From contig NZ_JAYKZZ010000001.1 of assembly GCF_035818675.1 (NCBI RefSeq), positions 186,001 to 250,000 of the forward strand: a stretch of DNA of 64,000 nucleotides, given 5' to 3'. Positions 1 to 8,437 of the stretch are shown in pieces; positions within the stretch are counted from its first letter, which is position 1, and each line of letters opens with the position of its first letter. The DNA is from Parapedobacter flavus (GTDB lineage Bacteria > Bacteroidota > Bacteroidia > Sphingobacteriales > Sphingobacteriaceae). Made by a program: the position numbers and the translations under genes. Below the pieces are notes generated by a model. The model saw only the letters and a program-made list of their open reading frames with translations. It was not told where the DNA came from and did not search any database.

Positions 1-323
1 TCGTGATGAGCGCACTGGGGTTGTTCCAGATCGACGGCGGTGCCCGGGTGAACCCGATCTACGAAATCGGAAGCCCCATTTTTGAACGCGTCGATATCGA
101 CTTGGGTGAGCGCTTCGGAAGGGGGGAACGCTTTACCATAATAGCTAAAAACACGTCCAAGAAAAATCGTTATGTCCAGCAGGCACGGCTCAATGGGCAG
201 CCGTTGGAGAATTGCTGGTTCCCTGCATCCGAATTGCTTAAAGGCGGGCAGCTTGAGCTAGTTATGGGGCCGGAGCCCAACACCGAATGGGGTGTCGCGG
301 TGTTGCCGCCCGTAAGCAACTAA
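1..323 (+). CDS. GH92 alpha-mannosidase, C-terminal fragment (5' end outside window)
   Basis: The reading frame is open from the window edge, so only the last ~106 residues are visible. They carry the GH92 C-terminal signature: an MSALGLFQ stretch (the end of the usual GQ-SAW-SALG motif) followed by YEIGSPIFERV and a final beta-sandwich with the pattern NRYVQQARLNGQPLEN. The complete GH92 protein encoded at 16900 has the matching segments SALGFYPV, YVIGSPLFRKV and NRYIESLTVDGKSYEKN. GH92 enzymes are Ca-dependent exo-alpha-mannosidases of the periplasm or cell surface. The catalytic residues and signal peptide lie upstream and cannot be checked. A six-hairpin glycosidase follows 28 bases later, so the two probably share an operon. 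The apparent GTG at position 3 is an internal Val codon, not a start. Confidence 0.85.
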   Translation, partial: VMSALGLFQIDGGARVNPIYEIGSPIFERVDIDLGERFGRGERFTIIAKNTSKKNRYVQQARLNGQPLENCWFPASELLKGGQLELVMGPEPNTEWGVAVLPPVSN

Positions 324-351
324 AACAGCAATACACAAGCAAGAACATACC

Positions 352-1653
352 ATGAAGAATGCGTTCGTTTTACTGGGGTCAGTTGGAGTTTGTATAGCAG
401 CATGCGGACCCGATTCGCGTAGCGATCGGGCGCTAGCTGCTCGAATTAGTCAGGATACCTCGATGCAAACGGTTAAATCCATGGCGCAGGCAACCGTGGG
501 GTCGGGATTCAACGCTGGTGATGGATATGCGGAAGTATGGATCCGTGATTACAATACCTTCATCACATTGGCTACAGCGCTGCACCCGGCAGAAACCATC
601 GAAGAGAACCTTCGCGTGTTTTTCCGCCTGCAGGGCGAAGATGGTAACATCGTCGATGGCTTCGTTCCCAAAGAAAAAGCCCAAGCCGCGAGCGGCGGGT
701 ATACCTATATCTACACCGAAATGGAGCCCGATTATGCGGGGCATAAAAACACGGTCGAAACTGATCAGGAAAGTTCGTTGATACAAGCGGTGTATAAATA
801 CGTCTCGAGCAGTGGGAATAAAGCTTTTTTGCAAGATACCGTGGGAGGGCAAACCGTTGCCCGGCGCATGGAATGGGCCATGGACTTTCTTATGGCACAT
901 CGGTACGATCGGAAGTACGGCTTGCTATGGGGCGCTACCACGGCCGATTGGGGTGACGTGCAGCCGGAGCATGCCTGGGGCGTCTACCTGACCGACAGCA
1001 CGCATTATGCCATTGATATTTATGATAACGCCATGTTCTTGATTGCACTCGACAATTTGATGGAGCTACTCCCCGAAGTGCGGCCGAAGTGGCGTGCAAT
1101 CCGTGATGAGATTGCTAAGCACTGCATGGCCCATCTATGGGATAAGGAGCGTCAAAAGTTCATCCCACACATCTACTTGGATGGCTCACCCTTTCCCGAT
1201 GGATTCGATGAAATGGGAGTCTACTACCATGGTGGCACTGCCGTAGCCATCGAAGCGGGTTTGCTATCACAAGCACAGGTAAAGCATGCGCTTGATCGGA
1301 TGGTGACCAACGTTCGGGAATCGGGTGCCGCAACCATCGGGCTCACCTTATACCCGACCTACCCGGCGGGCAGTTATAAAAACAAGGGAATGTACCCTTA
1401 TGGCTACCAAAATGGGGGCGACTGGGATTGGTTTGGCGGGCGTATGATTCAACAGCTTATCCACTACGGTCTGGTAGCTGAAGCCTATGAACAGGTACAA
1501 CCGATGCTGCGCCGCGCCGTCGATAATCGGGGTTTTTATGAATGGTATACCGCAGATAATCTACCTAACGGCTCGGGGACGTTCCGTGGGGCAGCGGGGG
1601 TGCTTTATGACGCCATCGTTTTATTCGAGGAGTTTGCCGCTGCCAATCGTTGA
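352..1653 (+). CDS. Six-hairpin glycosidase-like lipoprotein
   Basis: This 433-residue protein starts with a lipoprotein signal peptide (lipobox IAAC, Cys18), so it is probably anchored to a membrane facing the periplasm or surface. The rest looks like an (alpha/alpha)6-barrel hydrolase. It has an early AEVWIRDYNTF motif, which resembles the substrate-binding WIRD segment of six-hairpin glycosidases, then NIVDGFVP, an ETDQESSL acidic motif, and late NGGDWDWFGG and GFYEWY segments typical of these folds. I cannot assign it to a GH family; clan GH-G/GH-L or debranching-type members are possible. It lies between a GH92 mannosidase and a mannose-6-phosphate isomerase, which suggests it acts on mannan or N-glycan oligosaccharides. 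That specificity is inference. The fold call is fairly safe. Confidence 0.65.
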   Translation: MKNAFVLLGSVGVCIAACGPDSRSDRALAARISQDTSMQTVKSMAQATVGSGFNAGDGYAEVWIRDYNTFITLATALHPAETIEENLRVFFRLQGEDGNIVDGFVPKEKAQAASGGYTYIYTEMEPDYAGHKNTVETDQESSLIQAVYKYVSSSGNKAFLQDTVGGQTVARRMEWAMDFLMAHRYDRKYGLLWGATTADWGDVQPEHAWGVYLTDSTHYAIDIYDNAMFLIALDNLMELLPEVRPKWRAIRDEIAKHCMAHLWDKERQKFIPHIYLDGSPFPDGFDEMGVYYHGGTAVAIEAGLLSQAQVKHALDRMVTNVRESGAATIGLTLYPTYPAGSYKNKGMYPYGYQNGGDWDWFGGRMIQQLIHYGLVAEAYEQVQPMLRRAVDNRGFYEWYTADNLPNGSGTFRGAAGVLYDAIVLFEEFAAANR

Positions 1654-1717
1654 TTTGGCAACCCGAAGGGTGTTGCGTTATTATATTTATTATTACATAA
1701 TTTAATTTTTTTTGTGA

Positions 1718-3547
1718 ATGGAATTGAAGGAAAACGGTGAGACGGAAACAATCACATCGAATGCATCTGCCACATGGAGGAACACGAAACAGGAAATCAT
1801 GCCCGCCACAGTAGGGGCAATGGAAAAGGGGAGGTATAACATTTATCCGTCCCATCCGCTGGATGAAGGGACAATCTACAATGGTTATGAGTCATTGGCA
1901 CAATGGATCGTGAAGCAAAAAACGGTGGTCATAGACGGCTATGTAGGGGTTTTTTGGAATCGCATCGTCGAAGCATTGACCCATGAATTTGAAAAGCGGG
2001 GAACCAAGGTGAATTGGCACCGCATGGATGATTTCCTGAGGCCGGGGAACGCTATCGAACAACTCGTTCAACCCTTTTTGGGAGCAGCTGATTCGGTATG
2101 GGGTACGAAGACGTCGCTTCAGCTGGCCGATTTCTACCAAATGGATGCCCTGGCTACCCTTCAGCCTAACCCAGATTTCCCCATCAACATCCTCATCGGT
2201 ACGGGTGCCGCGTTGAGTGGATGGGAAGCTGCCGTGATCTACATCGATTTACCCAAAAATGAATTGCAACACCGCATGAACGCTGGCGCAATTGCCAACT
2301 TGGGTAGATCATCCGCCGAGAAGCCAACCGCGATGTACAAGCGGTTTTATTTTGTAGACTGGGTGGTTTGCAACCAGCATAAGGCATCCGTGCTTTCCCG
2401 CGCAGATGTGTTGGCCGATGGGCAAGGGATCGACTGGTTGACCTGGGCGTATGCGCAGGACATCCGTAACGGCTTAAACGCACTTAGCCAGTCGGTATTC
2501 CGGCCGCGACCATGGTTTACGCCCGGCTCGTGGGGCGGACAATGGCTCACGGAGCATATCCCGCAAATAAACCAGGAGGAACCCAATTATGCTTGGTCTT
2601 TCGAGCTCATTGCGCCTGAGAATGGCTTGGTTTTCGAGCATCATGGCGTGCGATTGGAGGTCTCCTTCGATTGTTTGATGATACTTGCCGGAGCACAGGT
2701 CTTGGGTAAACACCATGCCCGGTTCGGCAATGAGTTCCCTATCCGGTTCGATTTCCTCGACACGTTCGATGGTGGCAACCTGTCTATCCAATGCCACCCC
2801 TCACTGTCGTATATCCAGGAACATTTCGGCGAGGCGCTCACACAGGATGAGACGTACTATATGCTGGACTGCGCACCGGATGCGAAAGTGTACCTGGGGT
2901 TTCAAGACAACATAGACCCGACGGCGTTCAGGCAGGAATTAGAACACAGTTTGGCCAACGATACGGAGGTCCCGATTACCGATTATGTACAGTCATTCCC
3001 GGCTCAAAAACACGACCTATACCTCATTCCAAACGGCACAATTCACAGTTCCGGGCAGAACAATTTGGTGCTTGAGATCAGTGCGACACCCTATATTTTT
3101 ACGTTCAAGATGTATGACTGGTTGAGCAAGGACTTGAATGGCAATCCCCGGCCGATCAATATCGAGCATGCTTTCAATAACCTGCGGTTCGACCGGAAAG
3201 GGGAAATGGTACCGCAGGAACTCATTTCCAAACCTTATGTCTTGGAACAGGGTGCCGACTGGAAGACCATCCATTTACCCACACACGCGGCACATTTTTA
3301 CGACGTGCACCGAATCGAGCTAGAAAACACCGTGACGGTGCAGACCCACCACGCCTGCCATGTGCTGATGCTGGTGGAAGGTACGGAAATACGGGTTAGG
3401 GTCGGTAACAAAGAAACGGTATTCCAGTATGCGGAAACATTCGTTATTCCGGCTGCGGTAGCTCAATATACGCTGATCAATACCAGCGGGGCGACAGTCA
3501 AAGTAGTGAAAGCATTTGTAAAAGATGATGATGAAACAACGCCATAG
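1718..3547 (+). CDS. Class I mannose-6-phosphate isomerase with an N-terminal degenerate P-loop kinase-like domain
   Basis: The C-terminal ~330 residues are a cupin-type class I phosphomannose isomerase, interconverting mannose-6-P and fructose-6-P. The expected zinc ligands are visible: Gln358 and His360 in IQCHP, Glu378 in the DETYYML strand, and His443 in NGTIHSSG. The first ~250 residues resemble a nucleoside/sugar kinase P-loop fold (VVIDGYVGVFWNR at residues ~70-82), but the Walker A lysine-serine/threonine pair is absent. Simple isomerases are about 300-400 residues, so at 609 this is a two-domain form. The start is uncertain: Met28 (1799) and Met35 (1820) are also plausible, because similarity to a folded domain begins near residue 38. 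The stop overlaps the transporter gene by 23 bases, which suggests coupled translation. It probably feeds released mannose into glycolysis. Confidence 0.85.
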   Translation: MELKENGETETITSNASATWRNTKQEIMPATVGAMEKGRYNIYPSHPLDEGTIYNGYESLAQWIVKQKTVVIDGYVGVFWNRIVEALTHEFEKRGTKVNWHRMDDFLRPGNAIEQLVQPFLGAADSVWGTKTSLQLADFYQMDALATLQPNPDFPINILIGTGAALSGWEAAVIYIDLPKNELQHRMNAGAIANLGRSSAEKPTAMYKRFYFVDWVVCNQHKASVLSRADVLADGQGIDWLTWAYAQDIRNGLNALSQSVFRPRPWFTPGSWGGQWLTEHIPQINQEEPNYAWSFELIAPENGLVFEHHGVRLEVSFDCLMILAGAQVLGKHHARFGNEFPIRFDFLDTFDGGNLSIQCHPSLSYIQEHFGEALTQDETYYMLDCAPDAKVYLGFQDNIDPTAFRQELEHSLANDTEVPITDYVQSFPAQKHDLYLIPNGTIHSSGQNNLVLEISATPYIFTFKMYDWLSKDLNGNPRPINIEHAFNNLRFDRKGEMVPQELISKPYVLEQGADWKTIHLPTHAAHFYDVHRIELENTVTVQTHHACHVLMLVEGTEIRVRVGNKETVFQYAETFVIPAAVAQYTLINTSGATVKVVKAFVKDDDETTP

Positions 3548-4910
3548 ATTGCCAAAAATCCTCTGGTGGGCCTGCGCCGTCGCGGCGCTGGGAGGCTTCC
3601 TGTTTGGGTTTGATATGGCGGTGGTATCCGGGATATTGCCGCTGGTTACGAAGCAGTTTTCGCTTTCGGCTTTCCAACAGGGTTGGTTCGTCTCGTCGGC
3701 ATTGGTGGGATGCATAGCGGGGGTGGCGGTATCGGGCGAACTCGGTGACCGGTACGGCCGACGTCGGGTATTGCTGTTGGCCGCTGTCTTGTTCCTGGTG
3801 TCTGCCCTGGGGTGTGGGCTGTTGCCCACGTTCCAATCGATTATCATCGCTCGTATATTGGGTGGCGTAGGCGTGGGTATCGCATCCAGTATGGTGCCGC
3901 TGTACATTTCAGAAATTGCTCCCGCCAACATCCGCGGGCGACTGGTTACCTACTACCAATTGGCTGTTACATTAGGGATTCTGGTGGCCTACCTCAGCAA
4001 TGCATTCTTGGTTCAGGCCACTACCGAAGGGGTTGCCCGCTGGGTCAGTATATGGTTCCAAGACGAAGTATGGCGAGGCATGTTTATCGTAGGTGCGTTG
4101 CCGGCATTGGTGTTTTTGTTGGGCTTGTTGGGCATTCCCGAAAGCCCACGTTGGCTGTTGCAGAAGGGGCAAACAACCGCGGGGGCAGCCTTGCTTACCC
4201 GGTTCGTGGGGCACGCCGAAGCAACAGCTGAGCTGGAAAGCAGGCGCCAGCAAGGGCCACGCCAGGGGTCTTACCGCGATTTGTTTTCACCGCGGTTGCG
4301 CAAGCCGCTCCTTTTGGGATTGCTCCTGCCGTTCTTCTCGCAGTTCTGCGGCATCAATGCGATTATCTATTATGGCCCCAGCATACTGAACGATGCAGGT
4401 GTAAGCCTATCGAACTCCTTGCAAAGCCAGATTATTTTCGGTGCGGCCAATCTCGCGTTTACGTTGATTGCCGTATGGAAAGTGGACCAATTGGGCCGAC
4501 GGCCACTCTACTTGATCGGTACGGCGGCGGCGGCACTGAGCCTGATGGCTGTTGGTCTGTGCATGTATACGGAAAACACACAGGGTTTGCTGTTGTTGCT
4601 TTCCGTTGTGATCTTCCTGGCCAGTTTCGCTTTTTCAATCGGCCCCCTCAAATTTGTGGTCGCCGCCGAGATTTTTCCCGCCCATATCCGCGGTAGGGCA
4701 ATTGCGCTCAGCATCATGGTCATGTGGGTGGCCGATACCGTTATCGGGCAACTGACACCCGTATTGCTGGAAAGCATCGGTGCGGGTTTTACGTTCTGGT
4801 TTTTCGCATTTTGGTGTATACTCGCTTTTGTGGTGGTTTATCGGTTACTACCCGAAACCAAGGGCAAGTCGCTGGGGGAGATTGAACGCCAATGGACAGA
4901 TAAAAAATGA
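3525..4910 (+). CDS. Sugar porter family MFS transporter
   Basis: This 461-residue inner-membrane protein has the length and signatures of the MFS sugar porter family: about 12 hydrophobic segments, GELGDRYGRR in loop 2-3, PESPRWL after helix 6, DQLGRRPL in loop 8-9 and PETKGKSL at the C-terminal end. Such porters usually act as H+-sugar symporters for hexoses or pentoses. Its start (ATG at 3525, with further in-frame ATGs at 3528 and 3531) lies inside the 3' end of the mannose-6-phosphate isomerase gene. Co-translation with that gene makes mannose the most likely substrate. Uptake of free mannose would still need a kinase, which is not obvious here: the kinase-like domain next door lacks its phosphate-binding lysine. 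Confidence 0.92.
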   Translation: MMMKQRHRLPKILWWACAVAALGGFLFGFDMAVVSGILPLVTKQFSLSAFQQGWFVSSALVGCIAGVAVSGELGDRYGRRRVLLLAAVLFLVSALGCGLLPTFQSIIIARILGGVGVGIASSMVPLYISEIAPANIRGRLVTYYQLAVTLGILVAYLSNAFLVQATTEGVARWVSIWFQDEVWRGMFIVGALPALVFLLGLLGIPESPRWLLQKGQTTAGAALLTRFVGHAEATAELESRRQQGPRQGSYRDLFSPRLRKPLLLGLLLPFFSQFCGINAIIYYGPSILNDAGVSLSNSLQSQIIFGAANLAFTLIAVWKVDQLGRRPLYLIGTAAAALSLMAVGLCMYTENTQGLLLLLSVVIFLASFAFSIGPLKFVVAAEIFPAHIRGRAIALSIMVMWVADTVIGQLTPVLLESIGAGFTFWFFAFWCILAFVVVYRLLPETKGKSLGEIERQWTDKK

Positions 4911-5016
4911 AATGCCGGACAAGTGGGGTTTTTGAATGAAGGGCATTTGGTTTTTGGAGGAAACATAGTATTACTTATATACAAGCACCTACATTTATTT
5001 ACATCAATAGTGAATT

Positions 5017-5340
5017 ATGAGCCGTTTAATAATCAGAACCAAAGGTAAGACAATCGTTGTGAATCCGCTGGATGTGTTGTACTGTAAAGCGTCGGGTTCC
5101 TATTCTGTTCTTTTTCTCAACAATAGTGTTGACGAGCTATGCACCAGTGTTAATCTCAGTTGTTTGCAGAGAAGGATGGAGTCATTATCGTATATGGTCA
5201 GGGTTAGCAAGTCATTGTTAGTAAATATTGGATTTGTTGAATGTATCCATCATTCTCCAAAGGAAATCGAGTTAAAAAATGGCGAACGGATGCCGTTTAC
5301 AATGTCAATCAGCGCACTTGAGGAAGTGTTTAATACCTAG
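5017..5340 (+). CDS. Stand-alone LytTR DNA-binding domain protein
   Basis: At 107 residues this is just a LytTR domain. It has the N-terminal strand IIRTKGKTIVVNPLDVLYCKA with the typical 'I.YC.A.G.Y' pattern, a SLQ-like recognition region (NLSCLQRRMESL), RVSKSLLVNI and a closing IELKNGERMPFT strand. LytTR domains bind direct-repeat operators and usually sit behind a receiver domain. None is present here, as in many short Bacteroidota LytTR proteins. It is the only plus-strand gene in the AT-rich stretch and converges with the long minus-strand peptide operon, overlapping a truncated gene by 36 bases. It could regulate the island, but no operator was identified. Confidence 0.85.
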   Translation: MSRLIIRTKGKTIVVNPLDVLYCKASGSYSVLFLNNSVDELCTSVNLSCLQRRMESLSYMVRVSKSLLVNIGFVECIHHSPKEIELKNGERMPFTMSISALEEVFNT

Positions 5341-5568
5341 TCCAACAACCCCCCGCAAACTTGTGCCGACACCCGAAAGTTCAAATTTTCCGTTTTTCAA
5401 TTCCATCGAATTGATATATATACTTTTATTAGATTGATATACCAAATAGACAGTTGCCGGAATATTCAAGTTACTTACCTTGCCTTTAATCGTAAACGAT
5501 TCCTGTTGGGCAAAAACCGTTGTCGTCATCAAAAACAGGGTGCCTGATATTAATAAAAGTGTTCTCAT
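5305..5568 (-). pseudogene. Truncated DUF4369-type secreted protein (remnant of a TlpA-like gene)
   Basis: This 87-residue frame begins with a good signal peptide (MRTLLLISGTLFLMTT, then VFAQQ) and the first strands of a DUF4369-like domain: FTIKGKVSNLNIPATVYLVY followed by INSMELKNGKFELSG. In intact relatives this domain runs for about 100 residues and is commonly followed by a thioredoxin-like TlpA domain. Here the sequence loses family character after ELSGVG and ends in a stop inside the convergent LytTR gene. It is the last gene of the minus-strand operon, 29 bases after the barrel protein. The simplest reading is a 3' truncation by rearrangement near 5340-5390. A very short functional secreted protein cannot be excluded. 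Confidence 0.6.
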
Positions 5569-5597
5569 AGTATGGCCATTTATTGTATTCGTTATGG

Positions 5598-8420
5598 TTA
5601 TTTACGGAAACCGAATCTGCGTGGATAATAGGAAATTCCAAAAATAAAATATTGTTGCAAAACGTTTCTATTTCCTGTAACAAGCACACCTTCTTGATTA
5701 AAGTTAACGATGGAAGTGTTTTGACGTAATAAATCCAGGGCTGAAAGTTTAACCTCTAAGTTATTCCCCTTGAGTAGCCGATATGCGACATTTGCGTTCC
5801 ATATATTATAGTTAATAGCGGCTGAGCCTGTAGACATATTTTTGGAAAACGAGATATTACTATTCGTCGTTAATCTTTTGTTGACATGGTAACTTATGCT
5901 AAAAGCCGTCGAAAAATCGGTATTCTTAAACAAAGCTCTTTCATTTAAATCCTTGCTGAATGAGTTCGTTACGGTTTGTATTGCTTCAACAGCAATGTTT
6001 TCGTTAAGAGTGAAGTTTACGATTAATCTATTGTTAAAATAATCTGTATACCACGTGTTATAGGTGTCATTTATATTGGTTTGTCTTTTGCTGTGATTAT
6101 AGCGTGTGTTATAGTGGAGCTGCATTTCACTTTCTTTTAATTTTATGGATTTTTTTATCCGTCCCGATAAATCATAAGTGCCATTATTACTATTATTTAT
6201 TGCTTGTTTTGTTCGTATATTTTGGGCGTCGATCAGAATCTTATCGATTATTCCGTTTTGGGCTCTATTATAGCTTGCAGCAAGTTCATATTCAAAATTA
6301 TTTTTCCTTTCGTTGATATGTTTAAACTTCATACTAACAGACTCCACTCGCTCTTCTTTTAAACCCAGATTTGCAATCTGTATGCTATATATGTTCATGC
6401 TGTCAGTCAGCGGCGCTATTTGCCCGATACTAGGAATAACCGTTCTGTTGTCATAACCCAGGACGACGTTTCTTCGGTATTCGCCATATTGGTTATCTGA
6501 GAAATTTACTTTAAAGCTGGGTAGCAAGCTTGTATAGGTGCGATTTATATCTTGAAAATCCTTATCCGATCGGTTGTTCTGATAATAGAGTTGCCCTTTT
6601 ACACGGAAAGAAAAACCCCATGATCGATCAAACCTATTGGTTAAACTTTTGCTGATTGTTTTATGGAGCATCAATACGGGCTCGTATATCAATGAATTAT
6701 ATTCTGCTACATTGGTGAGGTACTGGTTAGGCAACAATCCGTTTGTTGCACCGTCATAATCGTATACTCTATTGTTATTTTTATTGTTTTCTACCAGCAA
6801 GCCATTCTCCATGTTAATATCAAATAAGTGAAAACGGTTTACGCCAAGAATCAGTTGAATAATATTTGGCAAATTGATATTTATATTTTGGGAGATACTT
6901 TGCGAGCGGGTGTTATAATTGCGACTAAAAAGTTTGTTTTTTGTTGAATCATTTATGGATTGAAAAGATGTAAAAGATTCCATCTTATTGCTTTTTTCGC
7001 TAATATTCAAGGAATAGTCAACATCGACACCGGAGAACCTACTTTCAAGGTCCCAAATATTTGGCTCATATCCCAAAGCTGTGTTAAAGCCATAGGATTT
7101 TTCATTACCATTGTTCGAATTGGTATTGGTACTTTGACTAACGATTTGTCCATCATCATTTGATGAAATATTAGTGCTATGGTTGCTAGACTTGTTGTGG
7201 TCCAAATTGACGTTTTGAGAAACGATAAAATAGTATCTGTCTTTTGCAAACTGATAATCCATGTTAAATTGTTGGCCTGTGCGGTCAGCAATATTGTGGT
7301 CACGTTTATTCTCTAAAATATTGCCGTGATTGTTTACTGCAGTTGTTGTCTGGCTGTTTCCTTTTTGTTGAATCTGGTTGTTTTGAAGGAAGTATTTACT
7401 ACTTATTGCATTTTTGTTTTGAGTTTTAGCAACCGGATCAACAAAATCGTATTTAAACGTATACCCGACTGAGTTTGGTTGGTTTATGCCGGATGTTCTG
7501 AAATCCGGCATATAATCTATCTGAACCCCAACTCCTTTGTATGTACTGTTTCTCAGTAGCGTATTGATGCTGCTTGGGATTTTGTTTACATTGTTGCTGG
7601 CTCCTCCAAGCGAAACCTGTAGTTTTGGGGAAAACGCGTTAAAGTTCAGGTCTGTTTCGAACCGATTGCCTGTACCGTATCCTCCTCCTATTTTGCCAAA
7701 ATAACCAACCTCTTTGCCTGGCTTTAGCTTCAGATTCATGTTCAGACTCGAGTCCAGTAGGTTCCTGGAATTAGCCAACGTGTTGTATACTTGTATCTTG
7801 TCTACAGCGTTTTTTGGTATATTTTCTATTGATATCTTCGGGTCTCCACCAAAAAATTCTTTCCCATTGACGAGCAAGGTTTTTATTTCCCGCCCATTTA
7901 CCGTAATTGTTCCGTCCCCCCACAACGTAATATTGGGTATTTTTTTCATCAAATCATGTACAACGGCATTACTATCTAATGCAAAAGCAGCGGGGTTAAA
8001 TTCCAATGTATCGCCGTTCATCTGCACAGGGGGAGGCGTAACGGTCACTTCCTCTAGTTCGTTTATTTTTAAGTCAATGAATACCGCTCCAAAATCATAC
8101 GTGGACGTGGTATCCGGAAAAGTGAATTTCTTTGAAAATTGTTGGTATCCTATGTTGCTTATTACTAATTTTAAATTGGTCGACGTAGGAATGTCTTTAA
8201 ACAAAAATTCACCAAGATTATTGCTTACCTGATAGCTGACAACTTTGCCGTCAGGTACGGCGTAGATAGCTACAGTGGCAGACTTGATGGCATGGTTATG
8301 TACACTATCTCTGATAAGCCCTTTAACAACCCCTGTTTTTTCCACCGTGTTATTTTGAGCAAAGACGGGTAATTTAAGGAGGCACATAACCAAAATGAAT
8401 GCAGGGGGTATTAGTTGCAT
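5598..8420 (-). CDS. TonB-receptor-like outer-membrane beta-barrel protein with carboxypeptidase-like N-terminal domain
   Basis: This 940-residue protein has a signal peptide ending at VFAQ (~residue 21), then a CarboxypepD_reg-like beta-sandwich (residues ~28-115, with VVKGLIRDSVHNHAIKSATV). A plug-like region follows (~120-220, with GDTLEFNPAAF, NGREIKTLLVNGKEFFGGD and IENIPKNAVDKIQV). The remaining ~700 residues are aromatic-rich amphipathic strands. It belongs to the outer-membrane beta-barrel family common in Sphingobacteriales that resembles TonB-dependent receptors but has no SusD partner. It is sixth in the minus-strand operon after the peptide, MauE, O-ligase and propeller genes. A role in export, import or surface display of the small peptides is plausible but inferred. 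Its base composition is clearly AT-rich. Confidence 0.8.
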   Translation of the reverse strand: MQLIPPAFILVMCLLKLPVFAQNNTVEKTGVVKGLIRDSVHNHAIKSATVAIYAVPDGKVVSYQVSNNLGEFLFKDIPTSTNLKLVISNIGYQQFSKKFTFPDTTSTYDFGAVFIDLKINELEEVTVTPPPVQMNGDTLEFNPAAFALDSNAVVHDLMKKIPNITLWGDGTITVNGREIKTLLVNGKEFFGGDPKISIENIPKNAVDKIQVYNTLANSRNLLDSSLNMNLKLKPGKEVGYFGKIGGGYGTGNRFETDLNFNAFSPKLQVSLGGASNNVNKIPSSINTLLRNSTYKGVGVQIDYMPDFRTSGINQPNSVGYTFKYDFVDPVAKTQNKNAISSKYFLQNNQIQQKGNSQTTTAVNNHGNILENKRDHNIADRTGQQFNMDYQFAKDRYYFIVSQNVNLDHNKSSNHSTNISSNDDGQIVSQSTNTNSNNGNEKSYGFNTALGYEPNIWDLESRFSGVDVDYSLNISEKSNKMESFTSFQSINDSTKNKLFSRNYNTRSQSISQNININLPNIIQLILGVNRFHLFDINMENGLLVENNKNNNRVYDYDGATNGLLPNQYLTNVAEYNSLIYEPVLMLHKTISKSLTNRFDRSWGFSFRVKGQLYYQNNRSDKDFQDINRTYTSLLPSFKVNFSDNQYGEYRRNVVLGYDNRTVIPSIGQIAPLTDSMNIYSIQIANLGLKEERVESVSMKFKHINERKNNFEYELAASYNRAQNGIIDKILIDAQNIRTKQAINNSNNGTYDLSGRIKKSIKLKESEMQLHYNTRYNHSKRQTNINDTYNTWYTDYFNNRLIVNFTLNENIAVEAIQTVTNSFSKDLNERALFKNTDFSTAFSISYHVNKRLTTNSNISFSKNMSTGSAAINYNIWNANVAYRLLKGNNLEVKLSALDLLRQNTSIVNFNQEGVLVTGNRNVLQQYFIFGISYYPRRFGFRK

Positions 8421-8437
8421 CTATAAGGGCATTTCAT

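Noticed and set aside
4909..4956. AAATGCC...GGCATTT dyad after the sugar porter gene
   Set aside because: Arms of only 7 bases with a loop of nearly 30; too weak to call a terminator.
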